DNA of 64,000 nucleotides. It comes from Chrysomallon squamiferum (Eukaryota; Mollusca; Gastropoda; Neomphalida; Peltospiridae). The translations under genes were made by a program, and so were the position numbers. The stretch is taken from contig CM022670.1 in the NCBI GenBank assembly GCA_012295275.1, forward strand, positions 5,364,142 through 5,428,141. Direction: 5' to 3'. Under the pieces are notes generated by a model. That model was not told where the DNA came from and searched no databases. It worked only from the letters and a program-made list of their open reading frames with translations. Of this stretch, positions 35,309 to 47,560 are shown in pieces (within the stretch, counting starts at the first letter, position 1; every line of letters starts with the position of its first letter).

Positions 35309-35903
35309 AAAATAAAAATAATAAAGTAGGCTATCTGGGAAAGCAAAATTGTAATTATTTTATTCTGTGAAATACAATCGGCTACAGACTTGGGGATTTT
35401 ATTTTTATGCGTCACTGTTTTGATGACGTCACTAGGAAATTGCAGGCGCCATGTTGTCCATTTACTTTTCAATATTATGGAACTGGCTCGATAAATTTGT
35501 GGACTGGCTGTTGAAATGACGAGTCTACTAAAGAGGTATCATTTCTCTTTTAATTAGTTTTTAATAACAAAACAAGAAAATATCATTAATTCATAAAGCA
35601 TGGACGAATGATTTTTTAAAAATAAAAATAGGAAACTCGTTGTTTGCATACATAATAGTACATGTTTTAGAAGTTGAAAACTTTTTGTTTTAACGAAAAA
35701 GAGTGAAAATTTAATTATTAGTAAAAAAATGTATACGGCCGGTTGACGGACCTTTAAAGTTTGGGGGGTTTTAATTATTATTTTCTGTTGTAAAACTGAT
35801 TCAGGTGTTATAATGAATGTATCAAGGCAATCATTCACATAACACGTGAGCTCACGGAAATTTTTAAACTTCCAAATTAAATTATTTTGTGTCCATTTTT
35901 CAG

Positions 35904-35930
35904 AAATTTTTATGATTTACACTGTTAAAG
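35904..35930 (+). other. Exon-like microexon candidate 1
   Basis: 27 nt between a good acceptor (GTCCATTTTTCAG) and donor (AAAG/GTAAGG). In phase 1 it encodes IFMIYTVK. Chance occurrence is quite possible. Confidence 0.2.
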
Positions 35931-36207
35931 GTAAGGATGGTTCTTCATATTACCAAACCATGATGTCACGGACCTTTTCTAACTACTTTTTCAACTTAAT
36001 CAAATTTTTCAAACTGGATTATTTTTGCGTAAAGGCATGCATAAGGGCGAAAACAAACGTATTCCAATGGTACCAATTTTTATAACACAGTAGTGTAGGG
36101 AAAATTCTGACGTTTTTTTTTTTTTTTTTTTAAATTAGCGATTAAAGTAATCATAACTCACCTTCGCTGAGGCACTTTTTTTTTATCCGTGTTTATTTTC
36201 TCTTCAG

Positions 36208-36231
36208 AAATCTGCTCGGATGAAAGCGAAG
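36208..36231 (+). other. Exon-like microexon candidate 2
   Basis: 24 nt between TTATTTTCTCTTCAG and GAAG/GTAGGA. In phase 1 it encodes ICSDESE and keeps frame with candidate 1 and with the exon at 41749. Another acceptor at 36970 (CTCTCTCCTGCCAG) opens a short frame ending at 37033 but in a different phase. Confidence 0.2.
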
Positions 36232-36698
36232 GTAGGATGATTAATATTCATGGGCAAAGTGTTGACTTAGTCATAAGATTGTTCTGTCTATCCGTTTATA
36301 AAACTGCAGTGAGTTAATATAACGCTAAGATACTGACTGACGAGCAAGCCAGAAAAAATCAGTCATACCTAATTGTTGTTAATATTTTTATTTTATTGAA
36401 ACAGAATCCTACAAGAGTTCCAACTTCTAAATGTTAAAATCTTTAATAATTTGAATGAAACAGGTCACAAATTTAATAACAATAAAAAAAAATCTGTTAT
36501 TTTCCAGCAATGTATATAATTAACTAATTTTCTTCTACAATTTAGTTCTAAGAATGAGATGTATAAGTTAAGCAATATGACTATGGCTAAACTGTGTTTT
36601 ATAATTTTTTAAAATAAATTAGTCAAATGGTTAAGCGACTGAGATTTTAGTATGAATTATCACTCCTGCTTTCTTACTGTTTTTCCATCTTTTTTCTT

Positions 36699-36741
<43 letters not shown>

Positions 36742-37541
36742 CAGCTTCCCTCTATCATTTAAGGGTTATTGTATTATTATGGATCAATATTTATTTATTT
36801 ATTTATTTATTTTAATTTTACACACACACAAATACACACAACACGTGCATTTTTTCTTTCACCAGTCTGTTCACAAACTGTATTATAGTTCAGTAGACTG
36901 TTTATTAACATTTGTACGCTGCATTCATATTGTATGTAATAAACGGACTTTTTTCTCTCTCTCCTGCCAGCTTAGCACAATCTGTTACACGACCAAGGTC
37001 AAGGTGATTTACACGTACGGGTTTCTAAAATGACGAAGTGTTTATGTGTTTGATGATTGAATTACAAAACAGTTTGTCGTAAGTACACGAAAAGGTAAAA
37101 AAAAGAAAACAAGTGATACTTTTAATCTCGAAACTAACAACTAGTTTTGATTTTTATTTAATTGTAGTGTAATTTTCACTTAATCGACGATGTAGAAAAG
37201 TTGATTTATTCACTTGAGTGAAGAGTGCTAAAGATAAAATGAAATATTATTGTGCTAGACGTCTGCCCCATTTTCGGTGAATGTAACGATATATTCAGCT
37301 CTTTGTTGTGTTTCAAATTGCACTGCAACGACTGCGAGAATATAATTCACTTCCTCTGTTTTTCTTGCGTATTCTGTTCTTAACGTTTCAGTGATATTTC
37401 AAACATTTTACTTGAACGACTTCAAATCGCTCCACAATATTTGAGTATAATCGCACAGTTACAATATTTTACAGACAAAGCCTGCGAAGAATTTTAATTG
37501 TTGACCTAATTTTCATTCAGTGAAATCATTTATGCATATCC

Positions 37542-37577
<36 letters not shown>

Positions 37578-38130
37578 ATACATCTTGGTTATTCTGGCGT
37601 ATTTCCGACCTTGGTGCGCCTTGAACAGGCGCAGTAACAAGTACTGTACTAATATTTTATTATTTATATGCCATACGTAATGTTATTTACATTAGTCGTA
37701 TAACAGTTATTTATATAAATATTTACAATACTTTGAATGCTATTAATGTGCAATTCAGTGGTTTTAACAGAAAACTATTATATGAAGCTGGAATATGCAT
37801 CATTTGTTGTGTGTTTTACGCACAATAAAATGATCATTATTAATTAAATTAAATTTAAAAGACAATATTAGAGTCTGAAATTCCGATTGTTGTAACACCA
37901 GTATTTCTAATAGACAAATTCGTATTTAATGGGATTGCATTATTATTATGATTGTAGAATATATATTATGAATAAAATATGGTGTAAATTATATTTTGTA
38001 AATTGTATTAAATATATATTCTGAATGTAAAATTTACAATAAATAAATAATATGCTTACAAATAATAAATCTACATATCATTATCGCTTCCGTCAAAGCA
38101 AATATTAAATACAGATCTACACAATTGTCG

Positions 38131-38203
38131 GCCGGAATAGCTCAGTTGGGAGAGCGTTAGACTGAAGATCTAAAGGCCCCCGGTTCAATCCCGGGTTCCG
38201 GCA
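38131..38203 (+). tRNA. tRNA-Phe (GAA), copy 12
   Basis: Consensus 73-nt tRNA-Phe, trailer CGACCAATG followed by a T12 run. Both flanks match copy 3 of the left arm. Confidence 0.97.
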
Positions 38204-39100
38204 CAGAGCAAGTCGGACTCTGGCGGTCGACCAATGTTTTTTTTTTTTAAATAATTTCTTTTTACTCTGTCATTTTCCACTACAACCTTAAACAAATGAA
38301 TAAAGTAATGTTAAATTTATACTGATGTCAAAAACAGTTATAAACAGAAGAGCGAATTTAAATGCACTTGTTCTACGCCACACTGACTGAAGTGCTGTGT
38401 GGAATGTAAAGTAGTGCTATATTAAATAGCGTGATAGCTATCCTGACTTCGTGAACACATGGAAGTCGGAAAGATCATGGTACAATAAAAACGATTATTT
38501 TGAAGAATTCCATTGTTTCATTTTAATTGTTAAGTTTATACGTATTCGAGTTCAAATCAGCCTTCCAGAAATATTAATTTTTATTATTATTTTCTTCTTC
38601 TTTTTTAATTAAAATAATAATAATGATGATGATAGTAATAATAACAATTTGTATCTACTTACAGCTGTTTATATTCAATAATATCTTGCAACTTTATTTT
38701 TAAAGCATTTATTTTATGGACGACTTGTTAAGATTAAGATAATTTTACAAAATGTAACCTTTATTATTTGATTATTGCAATTATTTATGTTGAAAATAAC
38801 TTGCTGTGGTTGTTTCTAAGCTCTGTTTCATAAATGAATGTAATAATAGTGATGATGAGATTGATCGCTGAATTAACTCAATATAAAAATGTGTGTAAAA
38901 AAACCCAACACAAAATAAACATATCAAAATAAATAAAACTGAAATTTGTTGATTTAGACAAAAAAAAAAAAAAACCTCCAAAATCTATCAGTGCTTATCA
39001 TAAGTTTATTGTTATATTATTGCATGAGAGGGGGAAAAAAAGAAGAAAATAATAGTTTTTCAAAGGGTTGAGTAACTAGAAACGGCAAAATGAAGCGTCG

Positions 39101-39173
39101 GCCGGAATAGCTCAGTTGGGAGAGCGTTAGACTGAAGATCTAAAGGCCCCCGGTTCAATCCCGGGTTACGGCA
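39101..39173 (+). tRNA. tRNA-Phe (GAA), copy 13, acceptor-stem mismatch
   Basis: 73 nt with C68 changed to A (GTTACGGCA instead of GTTCCGGCA). This gives a G5-A68 mismatch in the middle of the acceptor stem. Promoter boxes and anticodon are intact. It may be transcribed but could be processed poorly or be decaying. Confidence 0.9.
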
Positions 39174-39423
39174 CAGAGCAAGTCGGACTCTGGCGGTCGA
39201 CCAAGGTTTTTGTCCTCTCTCTTCCCCGAAAATTGTTACTTTATTTTATATCATTTATTTATTTTTATTTTTTTAACTCATCGTGTAACCAGAAAATAAT
39301 TTATTCATTTTATTTCTTTGTTTACAGTCCCATGTATTATATGTTTTTAAATTTTATGTGAGAGAAAACAAAAGAAAAGAAGAAAATGAAGTAAAAAGAG
39401 GATATTATGATCTAATTAATGTT

Positions 39424-39459
39424 TATTTTTTTTTTTTTTTTTTTTTTTAATTAATTAAT

Positions 39460-39494
<35 letters not shown>

Positions 39495-39495
39495 T
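39424..39495. repeat. T-run and (TTTA)n
   Basis: A T25 run, then TTAA and TTTA repeats in the spacer between copies 13 and 14; the paralogous spacer has a shorter TTTA run at 40650-40680. Confidence 0.9.
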
Positions 39496-40328
39496 TATAG
39501 ATTGTTTGTTTGTATTTAAATGTTATTAAATACATTATTGTATCTTCACGATAATTGTATTGTACCTTTAAAAATATGTTAAATCATAGTTTGCACTTGT
39601 TCTACGTCACACTGACTGAAGTGCTGTGTGGAATGTAAAGTAGTGCTATATTAAATAGCGTGATAGTTATCCTGACTTCGTGAACACATGGAAGTCGGAA
39701 AGATCATGGTACAGTACAAACGATTATTTTGAAGAATTCCATTGTTTCGTTTTAATTGTTAAGTTTATACGTATTCGAGTTCAAATCAGCCTTCCAGAAA
39801 TATTAATTTTTATTATTATTTTCTTCTTCTTTTTTAATTTAAAATAATAATAATGATGATGATGATAGTAATAATAACAATTTGTATCTACTTACTGCTG
39901 TTTATATTCAATAATATCTTGCAACTTTATTTTTAAAGCATTTATTTTATGGACGACTTGTTAAGATTAAGATAATTTTACAAAATGTAACCTTTATCTG
40001 ATTATTGCAATTATTTATGTTGAAAATAGCTTGCTGTGGTTGTTTCTAAGCTCTGTTTCATTAATGAATGTAATAATAGTGATGATGAGATTGATCGCTG
40101 AATTAACTCAATATAAAAATGTGTGTTAAAAACAACACAAAATAAAAGAAATAAACATATCAAAATATATAAAACTGAAATTTGCCGATTTAGACCTAAA
40201 AACCCCAAATCTATCATAGTGCTTATCATAAGTTTATTGTTATATTATTGATTGAGAGGGGTGAACAAAAAAGAAAATTATAGTTTTTCAAAGGGTTGAG
40301 TAACTAGAAACGGCAAAATGAAGCGTCG

Positions 40329-40401
40329 GCCGGAATAGCTCAGTTGGGAGAGCGTTAGACTGAAGATCTAAAGGCCCCCGGTTCAATCCCGGGTTCCGGC
40401 A
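40329..40401 (+). tRNA. tRNA-Phe (GAA), copy 14
   Basis: Consensus 73-nt tRNA-Phe; trailer CGACCAAC followed by TTTTTT. Leader GCGTCG, shared with copy 13. Confidence 0.97.
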
Positions 40402-41356
40402 CAGAGCAAGTCGGACTCTGGCGGTCGACCAACTTTTTTGTTCATTCAAAAAGATTATTCCCTCTCCCTTCCCGGAAAATTATTAGTTTAGTTTATTTCA
40501 TTTATTTATTTTTATTTTTTTAACTCATCGTGTAACCAGAAAATAATTTATTCATTTTATTTCTTTGTATTATGTGTTTTTAAATTTTATGTGAGAGAAA
40601 ACAAAAGAAAAAAGAAAATGAAGTAAAAAGAGGATATGATGATATTTATTTTATTTATTTATTTATTTATTTATTTATTATAGTTTGTTTGTTTGTCTGT
40701 ATTTAAATGTTATTAAATACATTATTGTATCTTCACGATAATTGTATTGTACCTTTAAAAATATGTTAAATCGTAGTTTGCACTTGTTCTACGTCACACT
40801 GACTGAAGTGCTGTGTGGAATGTAAAGTAGTGCTATATTAAATAGCGTGATAGCTATCCTGACTTCGTGAACACATGGAAGTCGGAAAGATCATGGTACA
40901 GTACAAACGATTATTTTGAAGAATTCCATTGTTTGTTTTAATTGTTAAGTTTATACGTATTCAAGTTATTTGTTATTTTCCTCTTCTTCTTTCTAAAGAG
41001 TATAATTATTTTCGCCATATTGATATTCTTTGTCGACTGAAATACTGCTATACTTGCTGCCCTGATTTCCTTCATAGAGAGAAATCGGAAAATTCATAGT
41101 ATAAAATATTATGTAATTAAATACAATCTTTATACAGACACTGGACATAGATTAATACTTACAGATGAATGAATCTTTCAGAAAGAAAAAGGACATAATA
41201 ATTAAAAATAACTGAAATTTGCCGATTTAGACCTAAAAAACCCCAAATCTGTCATAGTGCTTATCATAAGTTTATTGTTATGTTATTGCATGAGGGGGAA
41301 GAAAATAATAGTTTTTCAAAGGGTTGAGTAACTAGAAACGGCAAAATGAAGTGTCG

Positions 41357-41429
41357 GCCGGAATAGCTCAGTTGGGAGAGCGTTAGACTGAAGATCTAAA
41401 GGCCCCCGGTTCAATCCCGGGTTCCGGCA
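41357..41429 (+). tRNA. tRNA-Phe (GAA), copy 15
   Basis: Consensus 73-nt tRNA-Phe, the outermost unit of the right arm. Leader GTGTCG, trailer CGACCAATG followed by TTTTT. The spacer before it is shortened compared with those before copies 13 and 14. Confidence 0.97.
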
Positions 41430-41598
41430 CAGAGCAAGTCGGACTCTGGCGGTCGACCAATGTTTTTAATTTTAGTTATATGTTTAATACCGTGTTTTTT
41501 AATAGGTTTGAACTGTCATCAGTTATTTTATTTACTTTTAATATTTTTCTGTCGTGTTAACTTTCGTAATAACATTAAACTGTATTATAAATAAATAA

Positions 41599-41630
<32 letters not shown>

Positions 41631-41748
41631 AAACGGTATAGTTATGCTTTTAATTCTCCGGAGTAATAGGTACAAATGTTTCATAAGACTGAGTCGTCGT
41701 TATACATCTATTTCATTTCTTTCTTTTTTTTTTCCTTTTCTGTTCCAG

Positions 41749-41885
41749 CCGCTTTCTTTAACACGGTCATTCACCGTACTATTGAAGACCTATTTGCTAT
41801 TGATCAGTTTATGAAACGTAATAAAACTCATAAACATAAGCAACAGAAAGTAACAGGTGTTCACTCTGGTGTGAATTTAAATTAA
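41749..41885 (+). CDS. Candidate orphan terminal exon
   Basis: A strong acceptor (a long T/C tract, TTTTCTGTTCCAG) is followed by a phase-1 frame of 45 codons and a TAA stop. The product begins AFFNTVIHRTIEDLFAIDQF and ends in a Lys/His-rich tail. Composition is protein-like, unlike the simple-repeat frames nearby. No upstream partner exon is certain; the microexon candidates at 35904 and 36208 share the phase. The family is not recognised. Confidence 0.3.
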
Positions 41886-42580
41886 ACATTTGATTAACAA
41901 TGAATGGTTATTTTACGAACAAATTATTCGTCTTTATATATATATATATATATATATATGCGTGTGTGTGTGTGTTAGTGTCTGTGTGTGTATGTAGGTG
42001 TTTATATATGTGTGCATGTTCTTTGTTGTTTGTGTTTGTATACTGCATGCCGTGACTACACCCTTTTTGAAATGAGGCAAAAACACTTTTTGAAATCGCC
42101 GAGCGGAGCAGAGTAATAAAATTTGGGCGAGGCGGCCGCCTAAGTCCTTCATCGCAACGATGTGTGTAGACTTCACATGGTGACCGTAGACGTAACCTAA
42201 TTCATTCAATGGATACCGTTTTTGTCGCAATGGAGATTTATATTTTATATTTTTTAATAAAATCTTTGTCAAAAAATAAAATAATAAATAAGTAAATAAA
42301 TAAATAAATGCAATTTCGGAATGAGGTGTTTGCCTCAATGTAGTTATGGCCATGTATTCTCTACTATTTTTTTTTTTTTTTTTTTTGTATTGTTGTTGTT
42401 ACAACAACATAATAATAAATAAATAAGAATAGAAGGAAGTAAATAAATCGATCACACGTTATATTATCATAAAATGTAATATTATTCAGTACATGAAACA
42501 AACTGTAAATTTTAAAAAAGTAAGAAAAACATGTATGACTTTTTCAGAAGACTAAAGAAACAAAAATGTCTTTAAGAACC
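41886..42580. other. Interval with a GC-rich block
   Basis: TA and TG runs lie at 41934-41975. A higher-GC block at 42040-42230 contains GGCGGCCGCC and, on the minus strand, an open stretch reading STHIVAMKDLGGRLAQ followed by RRFQKVFLPHFKKG. It looks like a fragment of a degenerate repeated element; I cannot name the family. T and AAAT runs follow. Confidence 0.35.
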
Positions 42581-42587
42581 AGCAACT

Positions 42588-42632
42588 AATGATCAATGAA
42601 TGGCGACCAAAGAGAACCTTAAACAATTTTTC

Positions 42633-42640
<8 letters not shown>
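42588..42640. repeat. Short dispersed repeat ending in poly-pyrimidine, copy 1
   Basis: ATCAATGAATGGCGACCAAA, then GAGAACCTTAAACA and TTTTTC-rich sequence. A close match lies at 43512-43562 in the same orientation. Confidence 0.6.
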
Positions 42641-42663
<23 letters not shown>

Positions 42664-43345
42664 ATTTTACTGTATTTATTTGTTTTTTGTTTCTTTCTTT
42701 CTTTCTTTCTTACTGTCCATTTATTTTATTTTTTTTTATTATTATTTTTTTTTTTTTCTTTTTTCGAACGTTCTTAAAAGATACTGAGTGTCGGTTTATC
42801 AGAATACAAAAGAAGTTTTTCTCTGGTTCATGTGTCAGGGACAAAAGTTTTGTGTAAGGACGAATATTACTATTCAACGAATATTTTACAGTGTGTTCTT
42901 TTCTTTTCTTTCTTTGTTTATTTGTTTGTTTATTTGTTTTTATTCATTTATTTATTTTAATTTAATTTTAAATTTATGATTACTATTATTATTATATTAA
43001 TTTTTTTTTTAATTTTAATTTTAATTTTTTTATTTTAATATATTTATTAATGTTTCTTTTTGTCTCTTTTTTAAAAGTCAGACAAAGAAACGTGAGGTTG
43101 TTTCGGGTTACAGCAGCAGTATGAAGGAAAGGGAAACTACAGATTTGCTCACTTTACGATAAAAGCGTTAATGGAAGGAAATGTTTCTGGGTCTGATGTT
43201 CAGAAAATATTTCCGCTGATAAATTCTGGTCGCGTTTATCTCGGTTTTTCTCAAAGGTCATTTCTGCCATAATTATAATGATTGTTATATCTGGATTTCC
43301 GCGATTTCCCCATCCTAGTAACCTTTAAACGTTATATATATATAA

Positions 43346-43348
<3 letters not shown>

Positions 43349-43393
<45 letters not shown>
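43349..43393. repeat. (TG)n microsatellite
   Basis: A pure TG run of about 44 bp after a short TA run. Confidence 0.95.
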
Positions 43394-43396
<3 letters not shown>

Positions 43397-43511
43397 CACA
43401 GACATAGCTTCAAACGTATTATCGATGGATGGATGACAACAAAAAATAGAAAGTTGTACAGTCAGACAGGTAGATGGATGAACACAAATAATTTACAGAC
43501 AGTACCTGAGG

Positions 43512-43562
43512 ATTAATGAATGGCGTCCAAAGGAATCCTTAAACATTTTTTCTTTTTTTTTC
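43512..43562. repeat. Short dispersed repeat ending in poly-pyrimidine, copy 2
   Basis: ATTAATGAATGGCGTCCAAA, then GGAATCCTTAAACA and a TTTTTTC-rich end, matching 42588-42640. The two copies are 920 bp apart. Confidence 0.6.
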
Positions 43563-44039
43563 TTTCCTTTCTTGTTTTTCTTTTCGTATGTGTACGTGTG
43601 TGTGTGTGTGTGTGTGTGTTTTCATATGTACTCATACATACATACATACATACATACAAGCACATACACATAACCACATAAACATGCATACACAAACGTC
43701 GATGTCAGTAGTAATAAAGCTGTATATCTTCCTCAGTTTATTTGTCATTTTTAATTCATTTTTTTTTTTTCTTCTTTTTATTTTATTTTCTCAAAAATCC
43801 CACTGAACTAATTTATAATAACATATTTTTATCTTCCACAAACTTTTAAAAACGAACTCTACACACGTCACATTTTATTATTGTTATTGTTTTATTTCTG
43901 GTTATCGTTGTTGTTGTTTTGTTTTCCTAATTCCCAAACTGGGCCTTCTGCACTTCACACAAAGATTATTACACGTTATCAGCAGCATTATTCTCTTCCT
44001 GTAAAATTAACAATAACTTCTTAAGTAACTTGAATCTTG

Positions 44040-44330
44040 CAGAGACGTAACCTACTCGACTGCGTTTGGGAAAACTGTCAGTTTCCTGTTCTTTGCTTGT
44101 AGCGCGACCCGGACTCGAGGCGACTTGGTGAAAACTTCGCTTCCGTATCGACCCGGGGCCGGCTCAACACCGTTTGCCGCCATTTGCATTATCTGCTTCC
44201 TCGTCAAACTCGTTTGCTCCTTTCGGTGTTTAGCTCGTGTGACGTCACTTGTGATTTTGACAAAACTGTTGGAGCAGTGTGAGGACGATGTTAACACGTG
44301 GCTCCTTTTCGTTACAGCCTAACTTTTTTA
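44040..44330. other. CpG-rich island
   Basis: About 290 bp with many CpGs in otherwise AT-rich DNA, including CCCGGGGCCGG-like sequence and a perfect CRE TGACGTCA at 44240-44247. Frames on both strands lack a recognised domain. It may be a promoter or first exon region of an unplaced gene. Confidence 0.35.
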
Positions 44331-44406
44331 TTATTACTTTTTTTTTTTTTTTTTTTTTAATTATATTTTTTGTATCCATCCTTTTATTCTTTGATCTGTT
44401 GCGTTT

Positions 44407-44408
<2 letters not shown>

Positions 44409-44476
<68 letters not shown>

Positions 44477-44490
44477 ACAGATATATAGTC

Positions 44491-44515
<25 letters not shown>
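44409..44515. repeat. (CT)n then (TA)n microsatellite
   Basis: A 67-bp CT run, a short unique bridge and a TA run. Confidence 0.95.
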
Positions 44516-44521
<6 letters not shown>

Positions 44522-44611
44522 AACCAACTAAAACCTGAATAACATCAGTATTGACTGAAATGGAAACTAAATAAATATATCCACCTACAAGCATTCTTCC
44601 TAATAAATTAA

Positions 44612-44659
<48 letters not shown>

Positions 44660-45095
44660 TAATATTAAGGGAAGTGAAAGGGGAAACATTTGATAACGGT
44701 GTCCCAGTTCTTGCTCCTAACAGCCAGCTGAAAAGATGTGTTACTAACACAATGAAAATGCTTCAAGAACGTTAACCCTGGACAGGCGTTCCTCATAGCA
44801 GCTGGTTTGTAACGTTTCTAAAGTTGAAACTTCCGCAATCCATATAATAACAGTGAAGAAATATTACTGATCAACAACATCTGTTGTGAAGGCATGTTAC
44901 TGTGAAATTTGTAAACTTTGAATGCACATGCAGTCATTAATGTATACATGTTTACCTACAATCTGTAGGTTTCCGATAATATGTTATTGGAATGCAGAAA
45001 CCAGCTTTTACTATTAATACAAATGTTCAGTAAAATAAAGATTCAGTGACTATTCGTCAGGGTTCTTTTCCTTTTTGCTACTACTACTTGTGATG

Positions 45096-45153
<58 letters not shown>

Positions 45154-46680
45154 TAACAATAATAACAATAATGAAAATAATTAATTAATTAATAAATCAA
45201 TAACGATAGCTATTAGATGTGGCTACATTTTATATAATCATAAATTAAGTCTGAACATTTTTGTACATATAAACCATGAATCGACGCATACATTTCATAT
45301 TATATATATATATATATATATAATTATGTATGAGTAATAATTACTGGTCAGATTAAAATAAGTTAGAACTATTCAGCTTATATTTAACTATAAATTATGA
45401 CGTGACTACAATAAATCCTGCAGCTAAACCGGTCTCTGATTAATATTAAATCCTTAAAGTCTATTTCGAGTGAACTGAATATACTGTGAACATCAGCTTT
45501 TAAATCTACCACCAAAGGTAAACATTAAAGTACGAAAATTTATATCTGTGGTAAAAGGTTCCTAAAAACTGCATGTTAAAAAATATTGAACATTTACATA
45601 ATTGTTTTAAACTTTTTATTCTATAAAAATACTTTTGAAGTTTATATTCTCGTAATAATAATAATAATAATAATTTTCATAATCATAATAAATATACTGA
45701 GCATGTGCATAAGATTATCATTCAGTTTAGTATATTATTACTATTACTAATTTAAATTAAACAATCAAATCATGTGACAACACGTTCGACAACCTATGAC
45801 AAATTATCCATACGAGACTTGAAACTGTGTTAGATACCAGTTTCACGATTTACTCTTGATTTTATTTCAAAGGAACAAATAATGTGTGTTATTGGTAATA
45901 TCTCAAGTAACTGTTTATCACAATCTAATTTACTGTAATTTAGACACCGAAACATGTTCCACATCATTGTAGAAAAGAGAGTAATAATATTAACATGCCA
46001 ACGAAAATTAACAATACGAATCGAATCGACAGTACTCCGATTTCCTTTTGAAGGACTTCGTGTTTGTAATGAAATTCAGCGTATAAATAAACTACAAGAG
46101 AATACTAATAATAACGTGCACCGTGGTTCATTACGTTTCTTTTTATAGCTTTGGGCTTTAATTAAGTCGTCTTAATAATTAGCTGGATACGACAGATTTC
46201 GATTTTTGCCCTAGGTTTAATTATGGATTAATTAATGAAATATAATCTAAAAATATTTCCAAATAATTGTTTTATTTGTTTCTAGCGACAAATCCTTCAA
46301 CAACAACAACATCAACAACAACAATAAAAATATATTAACAACTGTAATAATAAACATCAAAGGTCACACTTTTAAATATATCAAGCCCGGTATGATTCAT
46401 CATGAAGGCTGCCATTATTTTTCTTTCGTCTGAATTCATGACGTCACGACTTAGATGAAAAACAGACCAGACAAACCCGGATACACAAACGTGGCGACAT
46501 GGTAAAGTTTCACCTCAGTGACTTAACTGCACACAGTCAGTCTACAACACAAACCCTTAAAGTCTTTTGAAGTGGTTTTTTTTTTTTTTTTTAATATTCT
46601 TTGAAAATAACTTATAAATACATTCAATAATAAGAATACACCTGACAAGAACACATATTTATTTTTTACTAAATAGCCCG
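44516..46680. other. Gene-poor AT-rich interval
   Basis: It contains ATT runs (44609-44659), AAT and ATT runs (45095-45155) and a TA run (45301-45322). I see no gene. The 64-codon frame at 45954 has no support beyond length. Confidence 0.55.
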
Positions 46681-47053
46681 AAGCTTGTTATTTAATTGTT
46701 ATTATTATTACTGTTATGAATATCTGACGCTGAAAGCAAACAGACGACAATGTGAGAGAAAATGCTGCGCGAACGTGAAGCTAATCGTAAACAAGCTTAT
46801 TTATGTTATCGTACTTCGATCAGCTTTTCATGTTTCTATTTTCGTTGCACGCATTCCAGCTGCTGTACCTGTTTACATCGACTTGTCAATGTCGGAGACA
46901 CTGCTTGTGTCGTTACGGAGTAACAATAAATACACACAATACTCTAGGAAAGAAAATAAATTCTCTCATTCATCGATTTTGACATTTATTTCTGCTTTTG
47001 TTTGTGTATTTTATTTTATTTATATAATTCCTTTGTTCTTATTTTCTGTCGGG

Positions 47054-47088
<35 letters not shown>

Positions 47089-47560
47089 CCATCCATCCAT
47101 CCATCCATCCATCTGTCTACCTACCTACCTATTTAAAAAAAAAAAAAAAAATTCTTTTTTTTTTTCAATTTTTATTTCTCTTATTCAACAACAGAATTTA
47201 TTTTTCCGCACGATTTCCATAAATAAAGAATTACGACATTCAGCGTTGCTTTTCAACCAATCAATAAGACGAGATGGGTTGCTAATGAGCTGGAATAAAA
47301 CTGATAGTGCCTTAAAAACACCGCCGGAGCCGCATACGACCGAGTTAGCACGTTCATCCCTGCGCTGTCAACGACCTAGCGAACGTATTGAGACCAGCGT
47401 CTGTGCCGTTGATGATGCGATTGCACCAAATGGTCACAACGTGTCTATAAATACTGAGGAATCGATAGCGTGTGTACAGAACTGTTCTGAGCTCAATGCT
47501 AACTGCCGAGTAACGTTTGACGTATGAAAACATCTCGAACGGTTTTCAGCGACACATTAG
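46681..47560 (+). other. Longest open frame of the window (280 codons), judged non-coding, with a promoter-like 3' half
   Basis: The frame 46685-47527 runs through ATT and ATCC microsatellites (47057-47135) and poly(A)/poly(T) tracts, so its middle is low-complexity. The 3' part (47200-47540) is complex and CpG-containing, with a CCAAT near 47257 and a TATA-like CTATAAATAC near 47445. No domain is recognised. Confidence 0.3.

Larger units (their letters stand above)
33583..38130. other. 4.5-kb enlarged spacer between copies 11 and 12
   Basis: It includes a fragment in the opposite orientation to the local array (33665-33702 and 34660-34830 match plus-strand 1518-1735) and the 66-bp tandem repeat described below. 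It also has a CRE/YY1-like block at 35424-35456, several T-runs (36107, 36700, 37545) and exon-like fragments. From 37741 on it matches the usual spacer upstream of copies 3, 8 and 12. Confidence 0.65.
27492..41429 (+). repeat. Right arm of inverted tRNA-Phe array
   Basis: Ten tRNA-Phe units on the plus strand start at 27492, 29442, 30792, 31775, 32716, 33530, 38131, 39101, 40329 and 41357. Spacing is about 0.8-1.9 kb, except for one 4.6-kb gap. The spacers are homologous to those of the left arm read on its minus strand, but in a different order. The last three spacers (38204-41356) are tandem near-copies sharing the GACTGAAGTGCTGTGTGGAA block and the AAAGGGTTGAGTAACTAGAA block. Confidence 0.85.

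Noticed and set aside
46685-47527. 280-codon open frame, the longest in the window
   Set aside because: It passes through ATT and ATCC microsatellites and homopolymers, with no recognised domain; it is open by chance and low complexity.
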